Assembly: GCA_964450405.1 (NCBI GenBank)
Contig: CAYVCQ010000003.1
Location: forward strand, 62,001 to 126,000
Direction: 5' to 3'
DNA: 64,000 bases
DNA from: WRGT01 sp964450405
GTDB taxonomy: Bacteria > Spirochaetota > UBA4802 > UBA5550
Below the pieces are notes generated by a model. It made no database searches and was not told where the DNA came from. It worked only from the letters and a program-made list of their open reading frames with translations. Of this stretch, positions 17,577 through 26,414 are shown in pieces (the stretch's first letter is position 1; each line of letters begins with the position of its first letter). Made by a program: the position numbers and the translations under genes.

Positions 17577-17810
17577 GATTCACCTCGTAAAATTTATTTT
17601 TCTTATGATACAGTGAAATAAATAATACATTAGCGTTATCAACAAATCTACCCGGTATATATATCAGGAAACATTATCTGTTTAAATTATAGTATCTGCT
17701 TAAAAACCGGTGACATTTTGTTCCCACCGCAACCTTAACTCGACAGAGAGCAATTTCACAGTCAGTTTTTAGTAGTCACAAATTATAACATCTGCATAAT
17801 TAGAATTATA

Positions 17811-17839
17811 TTGACTTTTAAAAAATACATTATCATAAT
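17811..17839 (+). promoter_or_regulatory. Probable promoter of the AraC-type gene
   Basis: TTGACT (17811-17816), a 17-base spacer, and CATAAT (17834-17839). A start near 17846 would leave a short leader before the ATG at 17882. In the remainder of 17577-17881 no gene or repeat was seen; it must also hold the promoter of the divergent serine hydrolase gene. Confidence 0.55.
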
Positions 17840-17881
17840 CTAAAAAGATAATAATTACAAAAATCAGATGACTGGTGTTAA

Positions 17882-18925
17882 ATGTCAGAAAGTTTTTCAT
17901 ATTCTTTAAATTTTTTCGGATCATTGCTTGCTCTGCTTCTTGCGGCAGGACAGCTTGTAATCACACAAAAAACGAAATCAAACTATTTCTATGCTTTAAC
18001 TTTTATCTCGATATCTTTATGGTCAGGATCTGCAGGATTGTTTTATTTTTTCCCGGTATTAAAAAATCCGGGAATTTTCCATATAGTGGATATCATATCA
18101 CGAACTGCATACTCATTCACGGTAGTTTTACTCTATTTTTTAATGCAGAGTGTTTTTCAGACAAATTTCACGATTAGAAAAAGGGAACAATTACTGCTTC
18201 TCCCTGGAATAGCAACTTTTATTATATTAGCTTCAACCTGTATTTTTTTTAACAGCAGATATCTCAATGTAAAATTTTATATTACTTTTGCTTCATATCT
18301 CTTTTCGATCTGCATATATGTTTTTATAATCTATCAGATATATATAATTAGAAAATATTCTGAAAATGAAAAAAGCAGAAGTGCTATTCTTAAGATAATG
18401 CTTTTTTTATCTATCAGCGCAATTCTTACAATTATACCTGAACTTGCGCCGGTAAACATTAAAGACATTTATTCGGTTCTGGTGCTTATAATATTTTTTT
18501 ATCTCATGACTATGCGATATCCGCAAATATTCATTTTACTTCGTGAAGAAGCTCAGAAGGTACAGTATACCCGTTCTAAAATAAATAATCTTGATATAGA
18601 ACTAATTAAAAAAAATCTTGAACACAAACTCAAAGAAGAAAAATTATTTCTGGAAAGCGATCTCACTTTAAAAGATCTCTCCAATGATATAGGTATAACA
18701 CCGCACCAGTTATCGGAAATACTTAATGTATATTATAAACAGAGTTTTTACGATTTCATCAATCACTTCAGAATTGAAGAGGCAAAAAAAATATTTGCAT
18801 CAGACAATACCGCTACGGCATTGGGAATATGTTTCCACGTGGGGTTCAATTCAAATTCAGCTTTTTACAGAGCGTTTAAGAAAGAAACGGGAATTTCTCC
18901 AGGCAGTTACAGAAAAAAGATTTAA
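17882..18925 (+). CDS. AraC-family regulator with membrane-embedded N-terminus
   Basis: 347 residues. The first 215 or so form about six to seven hydrophobic segments (for example SLLALLLAAGQLVI, FTVVLLYFLMQSVF, YSVLVLIIFFYLMT). The C-terminal 100 are an AraC-type double helix-turn-helix: DLTLKDLSNDIGITPHQLSE, then IEEAKKIF and FHVGFNSNSAFYRAFKKETG ending PGSYRKKI. It is thus a membrane-bound transcription factor that may sense something in or across the membrane. A good promoter lies upstream and a terminator downstream, so it is monocistronic. Targets may be the divergent serine hydrolase or the galactoside genes. This is inference only. Confidence 0.85.
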   Translation: MSESFSYSLNFFGSLLALLLAAGQLVITQKTKSNYFYALTFISISLWSGSAGLFYFFPVLKNPGIFHIVDIISRTAYSFTVVLLYFLMQSVFQTNFTIRKREQLLLLPGIATFIILASTCIFFNSRYLNVKFYITFASYLFSICIYVFIIYQIYIIRKYSENEKSRSAILKIMLFLSISAILTIIPELAPVNIKDIYSVLVLIIFFYLMTMRYPQIFILLREEAQKVQYTRSKINNLDIELIKKNLEHKLKEEKLFLESDLTLKDLSNDIGITPHQLSEILNVYYKQSFYDFINHFRIEEAKKIFASDNTATALGICFHVGFNSNSAFYRAFKKETGISPGSYRKKI

Positions 18926-18948
18926 CGAAATTTTCAATCCTTAGAATT

Positions 18949-18975
18949 AAAGCCCCCTTTCGGGGGCTTTTTTGT
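18949..18975. terminator. Terminator between convergent genes
   Basis: AAAGCCCCC, loop TTTC, GGGGGCTTT with T-runs on both strands. It serves the AraC-type gene and probably the convergent GT-B-like gene. Confidence 0.85.
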
Positions 18976-18995
18976 AATTTGCATATTTTATATTT

Positions 18996-20462
18996 CTATT
19001 TTTTCCCTTTCTTAGCCGGGATTTTTTTCATTCCCTCAACTGCAAGCTTAACTGCTTTATATGCGCCGTTATAAACTTCAGCTTTGTCTGCTTTCAGAAT
19101 ACAATCATTCATCATCAGCAGCATTGATTTTTCACTGAGCATCAGCTCCAGCATCTGAAGTGAGAGATCAACTGTTTCACATTCAATTGTTCCGTCACCA
19201 ACCTCCGCAGCTCTAATTGCGCCCCAGGCTTCATGACCTCCGACTCGTTTAATAAGTAGTTTCGGTACCGGATAGAATGCTAGTTCGCTCGGTTTGGTAA
19301 TCAGTACATCGGAATGTCTCATCAGCAGGTTTGTAGCATAAACTGCTGAGAAAATATTGTCATCACAGAACATATAAATGCCGCTCTCATTGCTTTTAAA
19401 CAATTTATCTGAAAATTTTCTTACACCGGTCCAATCATTAATAAAAGATGAACCTCCTGCTAATTCCGGTACTTCCTTTATTAACTCAGCAAGTAAACCT
19501 TTATGATCACCTACGTTAACAAACAGAAGAATTTCTTTTTTCGCAATTTTTGGGAGAAGACCCTTTATAATACGGACAAATATCTCTTTCTGAGCACCGG
19601 CACCACCCACTGACAGCAATACTCTTTTAGGTTTATTACCATTAATTCGTTCAATTCTTCTACGGCAGTCATCTTTTATGTTTACCACCAGTTCATGGTC
19701 AATGTAGTGACCGGTAAAAACAATTTCTTTTTCAGGTATCGGATTCAGGATTTTATTTCCATCCATCCCTTTAAGAGTTTTGTAACTGAAATATGCAGAT
19801 GGTGTCTGCACCGCATGTATTGAACCCTCCGCAAGATGAAGCCCCATGGACCAGTTATCCGGAATAACATTAATAACTTTTTCCATCTTACTTAACACAG
19901 CCGCCTGTGCAGGCCAGACATGAGTAGCCAATACAGGAATCGACTTTGGAATATGTTTAAAAAGCGGTGTCATCAGTTCGCTCATTTTCAGATCTGCAGC
20001 ATTATATGTAAGCTTTTTAAAGCCAAGACTGTTAAGAGGCTCCCAATATAATTTATCAAAAAGTCTGTATTTCTGCGATAATCTTGATCCTAAAGAATAA
20101 AGCTTATTTAAATGAGCGATGATCTTTCCGCCTGCAGACTGCTGATATGAATGCAGATCAAGCCAGAGAGGTTTATAACCAAGGTAATTCGCAGCTGAGG
20201 CAATCGCCATAGATATACGATAATGACCATATCCCATTCTGATGTTGCCAATGATTAAAGACTTTGACCAGTCTATTCCGGAATCATTACCGGATAATTC
20301 AAGATTTTTTACACCGATGTACGGACCCAGAATTTTGTTCTCTTCAAGTTTATAAAAGAATTCTTTATCTGAATCGTCGCCGAATTTTTTCCGAAGTTTA
20401 CCCTGCTGCTTTATAGCTTTTTTTTCTGCTCCGCTGCTTATCTGATTTTTAAATATCTGCAT
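18996..20462 (-). CDS. GT-B fold glycosyltransferase-like protein, function unknown
   Basis: 488 residues without signal or membrane segments. SLIIGNIRMGYGHYRISMAI near residue 70 has the Gly-x-Gly-His loop that opens MurG- and diacylglycerol-glucosyltransferase-like GT-B enzymes. VLATHVWPAQAAVLSKM and VINVIPDNW recall the loop regions of the same group. RVLLSVGGAGAQKEIF begins the second half, and LLMRHSDVLITKPSELAFYP with GGHEAWGA looks like the donor-nucleotide site. I cannot name donor or acceptor. AGGAG precedes the ATG. It lies 24 bases after the GH36 gene on the same strand, so cotranscription is likely. It could use a sugar nucleotide made by the Leloir genes next door. Confidence 0.55.
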   Translation of the reverse strand: MQIFKNQISSGAEKKAIKQQGKLRKKFGDDSDKEFFYKLEENKILGPYIGVKNLELSGNDSGIDWSKSLIIGNIRMGYGHYRISMAIASAANYLGYKPLWLDLHSYQQSAGGKIIAHLNKLYSLGSRLSQKYRLFDKLYWEPLNSLGFKKLTYNAADLKMSELMTPLFKHIPKSIPVLATHVWPAQAAVLSKMEKVINVIPDNWSMGLHLAEGSIHAVQTPSAYFSYKTLKGMDGNKILNPIPEKEIVFTGHYIDHELVVNIKDDCRRRIERINGNKPKRVLLSVGGAGAQKEIFVRIIKGLLPKIAKKEILLFVNVGDHKGLLAELIKEVPELAGGSSFINDWTGVRKFSDKLFKSNESGIYMFCDDNIFSAVYATNLLMRHSDVLITKPSELAFYPVPKLLIKRVGGHEAWGAIRAAEVGDGTIECETVDLSLQMLELMLSEKSMLLMMNDCILKADKAEVYNGAYKAVKLAVEGMKKIPAKKGKK

Positions 20463-20486
20463 TTAATTTCTCCTGCTTTTAAAATT

Positions 20487-22214
20487 TTAAATTTCCAGTT
20501 TTCTTGTTTCAAATGGTGCCAGTGTAAGATTTTTAAATTTTACCGCTTTTTTATTTAAATTAACAACAACCTGATACTTTATATTATTTTCAGAATAATG
20601 TATTTCAAAAAGCGATTTTCCCGCTGTTCGAACCTCAATATTCTGTTTAATTGTGAAACCGGAGAGTTTCTTTAGAATTTCAAACTGAGCTTCATGGTAG
20701 AGATTAAAATTATCTGAAGTAAAAACCAGGCTGCCGAAAATTGAGTTTATAATAAAGAGAGTATCCTTCTGAACATTGTTGAGCATTATATTGTCCTCTC
20801 GAAGAAGAAAAACATCGGGATCACTTAAAAACGCTCTGCAGTTGAGATGATTTCTACTTATAGTATTCACCAAAGCGTTCAGAGTAGAAGGCCGTTCCCT
20901 GTGCAGAAATCTCATATGCAGTTTATCATTCCAGTCCAGACTTATATCACATCCTATGCGGCAGTAATCCACAAGCCCGAACACCGAGCCGAGAGGAACT
21001 CCGCAGCCCAGGATTAATTTATCCCCGGCACACTCCCGGATAAATTCCATAGCTTCACACATCACCTCACCTCGGCTTTTACCATGTTGAGGTATGAGAG
21101 CAACAGCATATAGAAAATCCAGTTTTACTAAATCATATTTCCACACATGAAAGACAGTATGAAAAACTTTTTTCAGGTATTCCCGTACCTCGGGGTTATA
21201 AAAATCCAGAGCATAGAATGTATTCCAATTCCATCCCGCTATAACAGGTTTGCCATTTTTATCTTTTAGAATCCAGTCGTTGTTCTGCTTAAATATTTTA
21301 GAGTTTGTCTCTGCACCAAAAGGGGCCAGCCATATACCGGCCTTGAAGTTATTTTTATGAATCTCATCGGCAAGGACTTTCATCCCATTAGGAAATTTCG
21401 CAGCATCTATATCAAGCCAGTCACCAACTGCGCATTGATAACCATCATCAATCTGAAAAACCGAAAAATCCGGAGCATACTTTTTAACTGCGGCAAGATT
21501 TTCCAGAATAATCCCTTCTGTTATATTCTGATAATAATTATACCAGCTGGTCCAGCCTGTAAGAGGTTTAATCTCGGGAGCTTTAATTCCTGCTGCTGCA
21601 AAGTAGGCATCAAAAACAGTATTTTCACTCCCTGTAATGGAAAAGATTTGCAGAGGTGTAATTTTTTGATTCCACAGGGCACCCTGGCAATCTTTTATTA
21701 TTCTTATTCTTTTTTTGGATACATCTGATTCAATTATTGTAAAACCGGTTTTCTCGGATAGTGAACCGACAAATTTAAATTCGTTATTATTTCTAAAATA
21801 GGTGTATGTGTGGCTATGAAAAACTCCCTTCTTTCCGGTAACCTTATAAATATGATCATCTCCATAAAGATGTATATGATGTGATCTTATCAGATAATCT
21901 GCAATAAAACCCGGTTTTCTGATTTTTTCATTCAGACCAAACTCCCTGCTGTCAGTCCATGATTGAAAACCGTTGGCAAATATCTTCTCAGTTCCTGAAA
22001 AATCATAATCTGAAATAATCTCAAGTTTGACTGCTTCAATTGTTCTTTTTGGGACAATTTCAAGTGAGAATTCTGTTTTTATATCCGCAGAAGATGAAAT
22101 CAGTTTTAATGAAAGGTCAGTATTTGAAAAATCTGATACTGTTTCTGCAATTCTTGTCTCTCCATCAGCAAAATACTCCAGCCGGATCTTCATATTTTCA
22201 AATAATTTTGACAT
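20487..22214 (-). CDS. Alpha-galactosidase, family GH36
   Basis: 575 residues. An N-terminal beta-sandwich domain (to about 215) precedes the TIM barrel that begins LTGWTSWYNYY. FSVFQIDDGYQ, KAGIWLAPFGAE, VKLDFLYA near residue 365 (nucleophile Asp) and YCRIGCDISLDW near 423 (acid/base Asp) are the GD/GH36 signatures. SDPDVFLLR is the usual loop after the active site. There is no signal peptide, so alpha-galactosides such as melibiose or raffinose-type sugars would be cleaved inside the cell. It is divergent from the TetR gene. A TTGACA lies at 22304-22309 on the minus strand, and an AT-rich element shared with the MFS promoter region follows it. Confidence 0.9.
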   Translation of the reverse strand: MSKLFENMKIRLEYFADGETRIAETVSDFSNTDLSLKLISSSADIKTEFSLEIVPKRTIEAVKLEIISDYDFSGTEKIFANGFQSWTDSREFGLNEKIRKPGFIADYLIRSHHIHLYGDDHIYKVTGKKGVFHSHTYTYFRNNNEFKFVGSLSEKTGFTIIESDVSKKRIRIIKDCQGALWNQKITPLQIFSITGSENTVFDAYFAAAGIKAPEIKPLTGWTSWYNYYQNITEGIILENLAAVKKYAPDFSVFQIDDGYQCAVGDWLDIDAAKFPNGMKVLADEIHKNNFKAGIWLAPFGAETNSKIFKQNNDWILKDKNGKPVIAGWNWNTFYALDFYNPEVREYLKKVFHTVFHVWKYDLVKLDFLYAVALIPQHGKSRGEVMCEAMEFIRECAGDKLILGCGVPLGSVFGLVDYCRIGCDISLDWNDKLHMRFLHRERPSTLNALVNTISRNHLNCRAFLSDPDVFLLREDNIMLNNVQKDTLFIINSIFGSLVFTSDNFNLYHEAQFEILKKLSGFTIKQNIEVRTAGKSLFEIHYSENNIKYQVVVNLNKKAVKFKNLTLAPFETRKLEI

Positions 22215-22236
22215 ATTTCACTTCCACCATTTATAT

Positions 22237-22251
22237 TTAATATCATTAATA
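22237..22251. promoter_or_regulatory. Candidate operator shared with the MFS promoter region
   Basis: TTAATATCATTAATA here is identical, as its reverse complement, to 27793-27807 upstream of the MFS gene. It has two ATTAAT-like arms around a 3-base centre, the shape expected for a dimeric repressor. More ATTAATAT lies at 22263-22270. The TetR-family gene starts 240 bases away and is the obvious candidate binder. AT-richness makes chance similarity possible. Confidence 0.4.
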
Positions 22252-22492
22252 TTTTTATATCTGATTAATATTTAATTGAAAAAAAAACTTTAAAAACATA
22301 TGATGTCAACAATTAAATAATAATTTGATGCACAATTCGCAAAATACGTCAAAATCTGAATATAGGTCAAACGAGTTGTCACTGTAGAGGAGTTTTTTAT
22401 AATTTTTTTTAATCTGTTTATAAAGTAACAAAAAAAACCTTAATTGTTTAAATTATTTCAAATATCTTATAAATTTTACCGGAAATGGCAAT

Positions 22493-23092
22493 ATGACAAA
22501 AAAAGAAATGCAGCGTTCGAGAATTACCAGATATTTCATTGAAAGTACTATCAGTCTTATCAAATCTGAAGGTCTCGAAAACATTACTACAAAAAAAATA
22601 GGAGATCATGCAGGATATTCCTATGCCACGATATATAATTATTTTGAAAATTTTAACGATTTAATATGTGTTTCCATTGCAGAAATTGCAGCTGAATGTT
22701 CGGTCTTTGTTGAAAAAAATCTTACAGGCACTACGTTTAAAGAAAGAATAACAAACTTTATACTTCTTATGACTGAATTCAATATAGCAAATCCGAACAT
22801 CTACTATCCGTTTTTATCAACTTCGGTGGATTTTAACTATTTCCATCAGAAAACAGGAGATCACTTTATCCATCCGGCTTACGATCTTCTTGTCCGTGAA
22901 TTAAAAAATGCAAAGGAATTATCCGGGAAAAAAATCGAAGAAATTTTAATAATATGTAATCTTCTAACAAATATTTTTCATGCTAAAATGCATTTCTATT
23001 TACTGATGAAATCACCGGGAAGTCATGAGGAACTTAATAAAGAGATTATTACCGAAGTAGAATATCTTTTTGATCTGATTTTAAAGAAATAA
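22493..23092 (+). CDS. TetR-family transcriptional regulator
   Basis: 199 residues. Residues about 8-58 are the TetR helix-turn-helix: RITRYFIESTISLIKSEGLE, then ITTKKIGDHAGYSYATIYNY and FENFNDLI. The C-terminal ligand domain is helical and not close to any subfamily I recognise. It is divergent from the GH36 gene and followed by galK, so it probably represses the galactoside genes and responds to a pathway sugar or intermediate. A palindromic element shared by the GH36 and MFS upstream regions is a plausible target. The Shine-Dalgarno is weak (CCGGAAATGGCAAT). Confidence 0.85.
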   Translation: MTKKEMQRSRITRYFIESTISLIKSEGLENITTKKIGDHAGYSYATIYNYFENFNDLICVSIAEIAAECSVFVEKNLTGTTFKERITNFILLMTEFNIANPNIYYPFLSTSVDFNYFHQKTGDHFIHPAYDLLVRELKNAKELSGKKIEEILIICNLLTNIFHAKMHFYLLMKSPGSHEELNKEIITEVEYLFDLILKK

Positions 23093-23174
23093 AATAAGTA
23101 CTCATAAACCGGTTGTGGAAAATTTCGCAACAGTTTTATGAGATTATAGCATATTACGATTAAATTAGTTCTTT

Positions 23175-23279
23175 GTCATTCCGGCTGGAGCGATAGCGTA
23201 ATGCCGGAATCCCACAGATAATACATTATTAATGAGATTCCGGTATTTGCATGAATTGAAGCTGCAAAACCGGAATGAC
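23175..23279. repeat. GTCATTCCGG-type intergenic repeat, copy 2
   Basis: GTCATTCCGG at the left end and CCGGAATGAC at the right are perfect inverted repeats. A second inner pair is GCCGGAATCCCAC and GAGATTCCGG. The phrase GAGCGATAGCGTAATG recalls the variable arm of the other copies. It lies between the TetR and galK genes. Confidence 0.75.
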
Positions 23280-23347
23280 AGAAAATGGTCCAATCAATTC
23301 GTAAATTGCTTATGAGTTAAAGAAATAAATATACAGGAGATCTTGTT

Positions 23348-24505
23348 TTGGAAAAAGAATCAGTTTTAAATTATTTTCTTGAAACATACGGCAGCACCAA
23401 CGGGGTCAGACTTTTTTTCTCACCAGGCAGAGTAAACCTCATCGGTGAACATATAGATTATAACGGCGGACTGGTATTCCCATGCGCTATCGATAGAGGA
23501 ATATATGCAGCAGCTAAAAAAAATAACACAGGCAAATTAAATCTCCACTCACTGAATTTTCCAATCGAAAATGATTCAATTGATGTTAAGGATATTAAAT
23601 TTAAAAAAAATCACGGCTGGCAGAACTATCCTAAAGGTGTTTTGAAAAGTATCTTTGAACGGTGCGGTATAGAGTCGGGCTTTGATATAGTATTTTACGG
23701 CAATCTCCCCGATGGTGCCGGTTTATCATCCTCTGCATGTATTGAAATGCTCACCGCTGTAATAGCAAATAATATACTGGAATTAAATCTTCCTACCATC
23801 GACCTTGTTAAGATATGCCAGAAAACAGAAAATGAATTTATCGGAGTCAATTGCGGCATCATGGATCAGTTTGCAATAGGTTTCGGAAAAAAGAATCAGG
23901 CAATTCTACTGAACTGCGAAACACTGGATTACAGTTACGCGCCATTTGAAACTTCAGGATATTCTCTGATCATAACAAACTCTAACAAGAGACGTGAACT
24001 TGCTGATTCAAAATATAACGAAAGAAGAGCCGAGTGTGAATCTGCATTAAAAAAATTAAATCAATTTATAAAGGCCGATAACCTCTGCCAGATAACTGAA
24101 GATGAATTAAATGCAAATAAAGATTTACTAACAACTAATGAATACCGCAGAGCTATACATGTCATTACAGAAAATAAGAGAACAATAGAATCAGCGGAGG
24201 CTCTCACAAGGGGGGACATTACACTCTTTGGTCAATTGATGAATAAGTCGCACATTTCTCTTAAAGATAAATATGAGGTCACAGGAAAAGAACTGGATAC
24301 TCTGGCAATGACAGCACAAAAAATGCATTTTGTACTTGGCAGCAGAATGACCGGGGCAGGTTTCGGAGGATGTGTAATAAGTCTTGTCAAAGATGATTCT
24401 TTTGATCTTTTTAAGCAATCACTCGGTGCACTTTATAAACAGGATTGTGGTTTAGCTGCAGATTTCTATAAGGTAAAAATTTCCGGCGGTACGAGTGAAA
24501 TTTAA
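23348..24505 (+). CDS. galK: Galactokinase
   Basis: 385 residues, the normal length for the GHMP-family galactokinase, which phosphorylates alpha-galactose at C1 with ATP. FSPGRVNLIGEHIDYNGG is the galactokinase signature. LPDGAGLSSSA near residue 120 is the ATP-binding GHMP motif 2. NCGIMDQFAIGFG carries the catalytic Asp, and MTGAGFGGCVISLV is motif 3. The frame starts with TTG, backed by AGGAGA seven bases upstream; there is no better ATG. It acts with the GH36 enzyme upstream and galT downstream in the Leloir pathway. Confidence 0.95.
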   Translation: MEKESVLNYFLETYGSTNGVRLFFSPGRVNLIGEHIDYNGGLVFPCAIDRGIYAAAKKNNTGKLNLHSLNFPIENDSIDVKDIKFKKNHGWQNYPKGVLKSIFERCGIESGFDIVFYGNLPDGAGLSSSACIEMLTAVIANNILELNLPTIDLVKICQKTENEFIGVNCGIMDQFAIGFGKKNQAILLNCETLDYSYAPFETSGYSLIITNSNKRRELADSKYNERRAECESALKKLNQFIKADNLCQITEDELNANKDLLTTNEYRRAIHVITENKRTIESAEALTRGDITLFGQLMNKSHISLKDKYEVTGKELDTLAMTAQKMHFVLGSRMTGAGFGGCVISLVKDDSFDLFKQSLGALYKQDCGLAADFYKVKISGGTSEI

Positions 24506-24626
24506 TTTTGCTATAAAATACTTTTCTTTTACAAATAGCAATAGTATTTTGATTATACCTGGTCTGTAACAACACGTAAACTGATAGCGAAGTGGATTCA
24601 CCAACGATTTATGAGTAGTTACCATT

Positions 24627-24709
24627 GTCATTTCGAACGCATGTGAGAAATTTTAAAAATTTTCTACAATAAACAGATTTCTCAGTCGCTATCGCTTCAT
24701 CGAAATGAC
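24627..24709. repeat. GTCATTTCGA-type intergenic repeat, copy 3
   Basis: GTCATTTCGA and CGAAATGAC face each other. The inside carries GAGAAATTTTAAAAATTTTC and CAGATTTCTCAGTCGCTATC. The last phrase, CAGTCGCTATC, is also in copy 1. It lies in the galK-galT gap, so galT may not simply be read from the galK promoter. Confidence 0.65.
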
Positions 24710-24780
24710 TGAATTTGCACTAATTAGACTGTTAAATGCATCAGCATTCCGTGTAATAAAAATTTCAAGGAAACATTATT

Positions 24781-26331
24781 ATGATAAATATCTACCGCGA
24801 CATATCCCTTTTAATACAATACTGTCTTAAAGAAAATTTTATTACTGAAATTGATACTGTTTATGTAAGAAACCTTCTGCTGGATTACTTCCAGCTGACA
24901 GATTTTGTTGAAACAACTTTAGATCAGAATATTTCAGAACCGGTTCAGTCAATTCTGGACAGGATGGTTGATTATGCATATGATAAACAAATTATTTCCG
25001 ACAACGATATTACAAGCCGGGATCTTGCTGACACAAAAATAATAAATATACTCCTCCCCTTTCCAGGACAGATTGTGAAAGAGTTTGAAATTACCAGAGA
25101 AAACAACGGAATAAAAACCGCCGCAGATAATTTCTACCGGTTTTCAATAAACAGTAATTACATCAGAATGGATAGAATAAATAAAAACATTGTATGGGAG
25201 ACACCCACAGAATTCGGCGGCCTTGATATAACCATAAATCTTTCCAAGCCTGAAAAAGATCCCAAGGCCATTGCTGCCGCAGGAAAGCTTCCGTCATCGG
25301 GCTACCCGAAATGTCTGCTATGCCCTGAAAATGCAGGTTTCGCCGGGAATCTTAATCATCCTGCACGCCAGAATCTCCGTGTTCTTCCATTGAAATTAAA
25401 CCATGAGCAGTGGTATTTTCAGTATTCACCATATGTTTACTATAATGAACACTGCATCGTACTCAAAGAGACACACGAACCGATGAAAATCTCACGAGAT
25501 ACCTTCGTGAGATTAATTGATTTTATAGATCTTTTTCCGCACTATTTCATTGGATCGAATGCAGATCTCCCGATTGTTGGAGGTTCAATTCTAAATCACG
25601 ATCACTTCCAGGGTGGTAACCACAATTTCCCCATGGCAAAGGCATCTGGAGAAAAGTTTTTCAAACATCCGGATTACACCGGCCTTAAAGCAGAGATTGT
25701 TAAATGGCCAATGACAGTTATACGATTAAAATCAAATGATAAAGAAAAAATCGTTTCAGCCTCTGATTACATTTTTCATGTATGGAATAAATATTCAGAT
25801 CCTCAAAACGGAATACTCGCAATCACAGTGACTGAAAAAGAACATATCAATCACAACACAGTAACTCCCATTGCCAGGATGAGAGATGGACTTTATGAAA
25901 TTGATATAGTTCTTCGCAATAATCTCACTTCCGAGGAACATCCATCGGGTATCTTTCATCCTCATTCAGAACTGCATCATATTAAAAAAGAAAATATCGG
26001 GCTAATAGAAGTTATGGGACTGGCTGTACTCCCTGGAAGATTATCCACCGAACTCGCCGTGATTGAAAATATTTTATTAAACCATTCTGAATATAAACGT
26101 AGCAAAGCGGAAACTGAAGATGTTCTATCAAAGCATGGCGATTGGATCGAATATCTTATAAAAAAATATCCGAATGTTATTTCAAAAGAAGAAAGCACCC
26201 GGATTATAAGAGATGAAGTCGGATTGAAATTCGAAGCGGTGTTATCTCACTGCGGCGTTTTTAAAAGAGATGAAACTGGAAACAAAGGATTTACTGATTT
26301 TATGACTTCCATGGGATTCGAAGAAATATAA
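24781..26331 (+). CDS. galT: UDP-glucose--hexose-1-phosphate uridylyltransferase, class II
   Basis: 516 residues, the length and sequence type of the Firmicute-like (class II) GalT rather than the roughly 350-residue E. coli type. It swaps UMP between UDP-glucose and galactose 1-phosphate. The uridylylated His lies in the region ILNHDHFQGGNHNFPM (about residue 275). YPKCLLCPENAGFAG and EQWYFQYSPYVYYNEHCIVL are characteristic of this class. AAGGA precedes the ATG. It is followed by a terminator shared with the convergent MFS gene and completes galK-galT-galE for galactose use. Confidence 0.93.
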   Translation: MINIYRDISLLIQYCLKENFITEIDTVYVRNLLLDYFQLTDFVETTLDQNISEPVQSILDRMVDYAYDKQIISDNDITSRDLADTKIINILLPFPGQIVKEFEITRENNGIKTAADNFYRFSINSNYIRMDRINKNIVWETPTEFGGLDITINLSKPEKDPKAIAAAGKLPSSGYPKCLLCPENAGFAGNLNHPARQNLRVLPLKLNHEQWYFQYSPYVYYNEHCIVLKETHEPMKISRDTFVRLIDFIDLFPHYFIGSNADLPIVGGSILNHDHFQGGNHNFPMAKASGEKFFKHPDYTGLKAEIVKWPMTVIRLKSNDKEKIVSASDYIFHVWNKYSDPQNGILAITVTEKEHINHNTVTPIARMRDGLYEIDIVLRNNLTSEEHPSGIFHPHSELHHIKKENIGLIEVMGLAVLPGRLSTELAVIENILLNHSEYKRSKAETEDVLSKHGDWIEYLIKKYPNVISKEESTRIIRDEVGLKFEAVLSHCGVFKRDETGNKGFTDFMTSMGFEEI

Positions 26332-26351
26332 TTCATTAAAATCATTCTTAT

Positions 26352-26388
26352 AAAAAAAGGCTGACCCTCTTGAAGGTCAGCCTTTCCT
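26352..26388. terminator. Bidirectional terminator between galT and the MFS gene
   Basis: AGGCTGACC (26358-26366) and GGTCAGCCT (26375-26383) form a 9-bp stem. Seven A's on the left give a strong T-run for the minus-strand MFS gene; on the plus side TTTCCTCTTT is weaker. Confidence 0.9.
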
Positions 26389-26414
26389 CTTTGTTTATAA
26401 ATAAAAATAAAATT

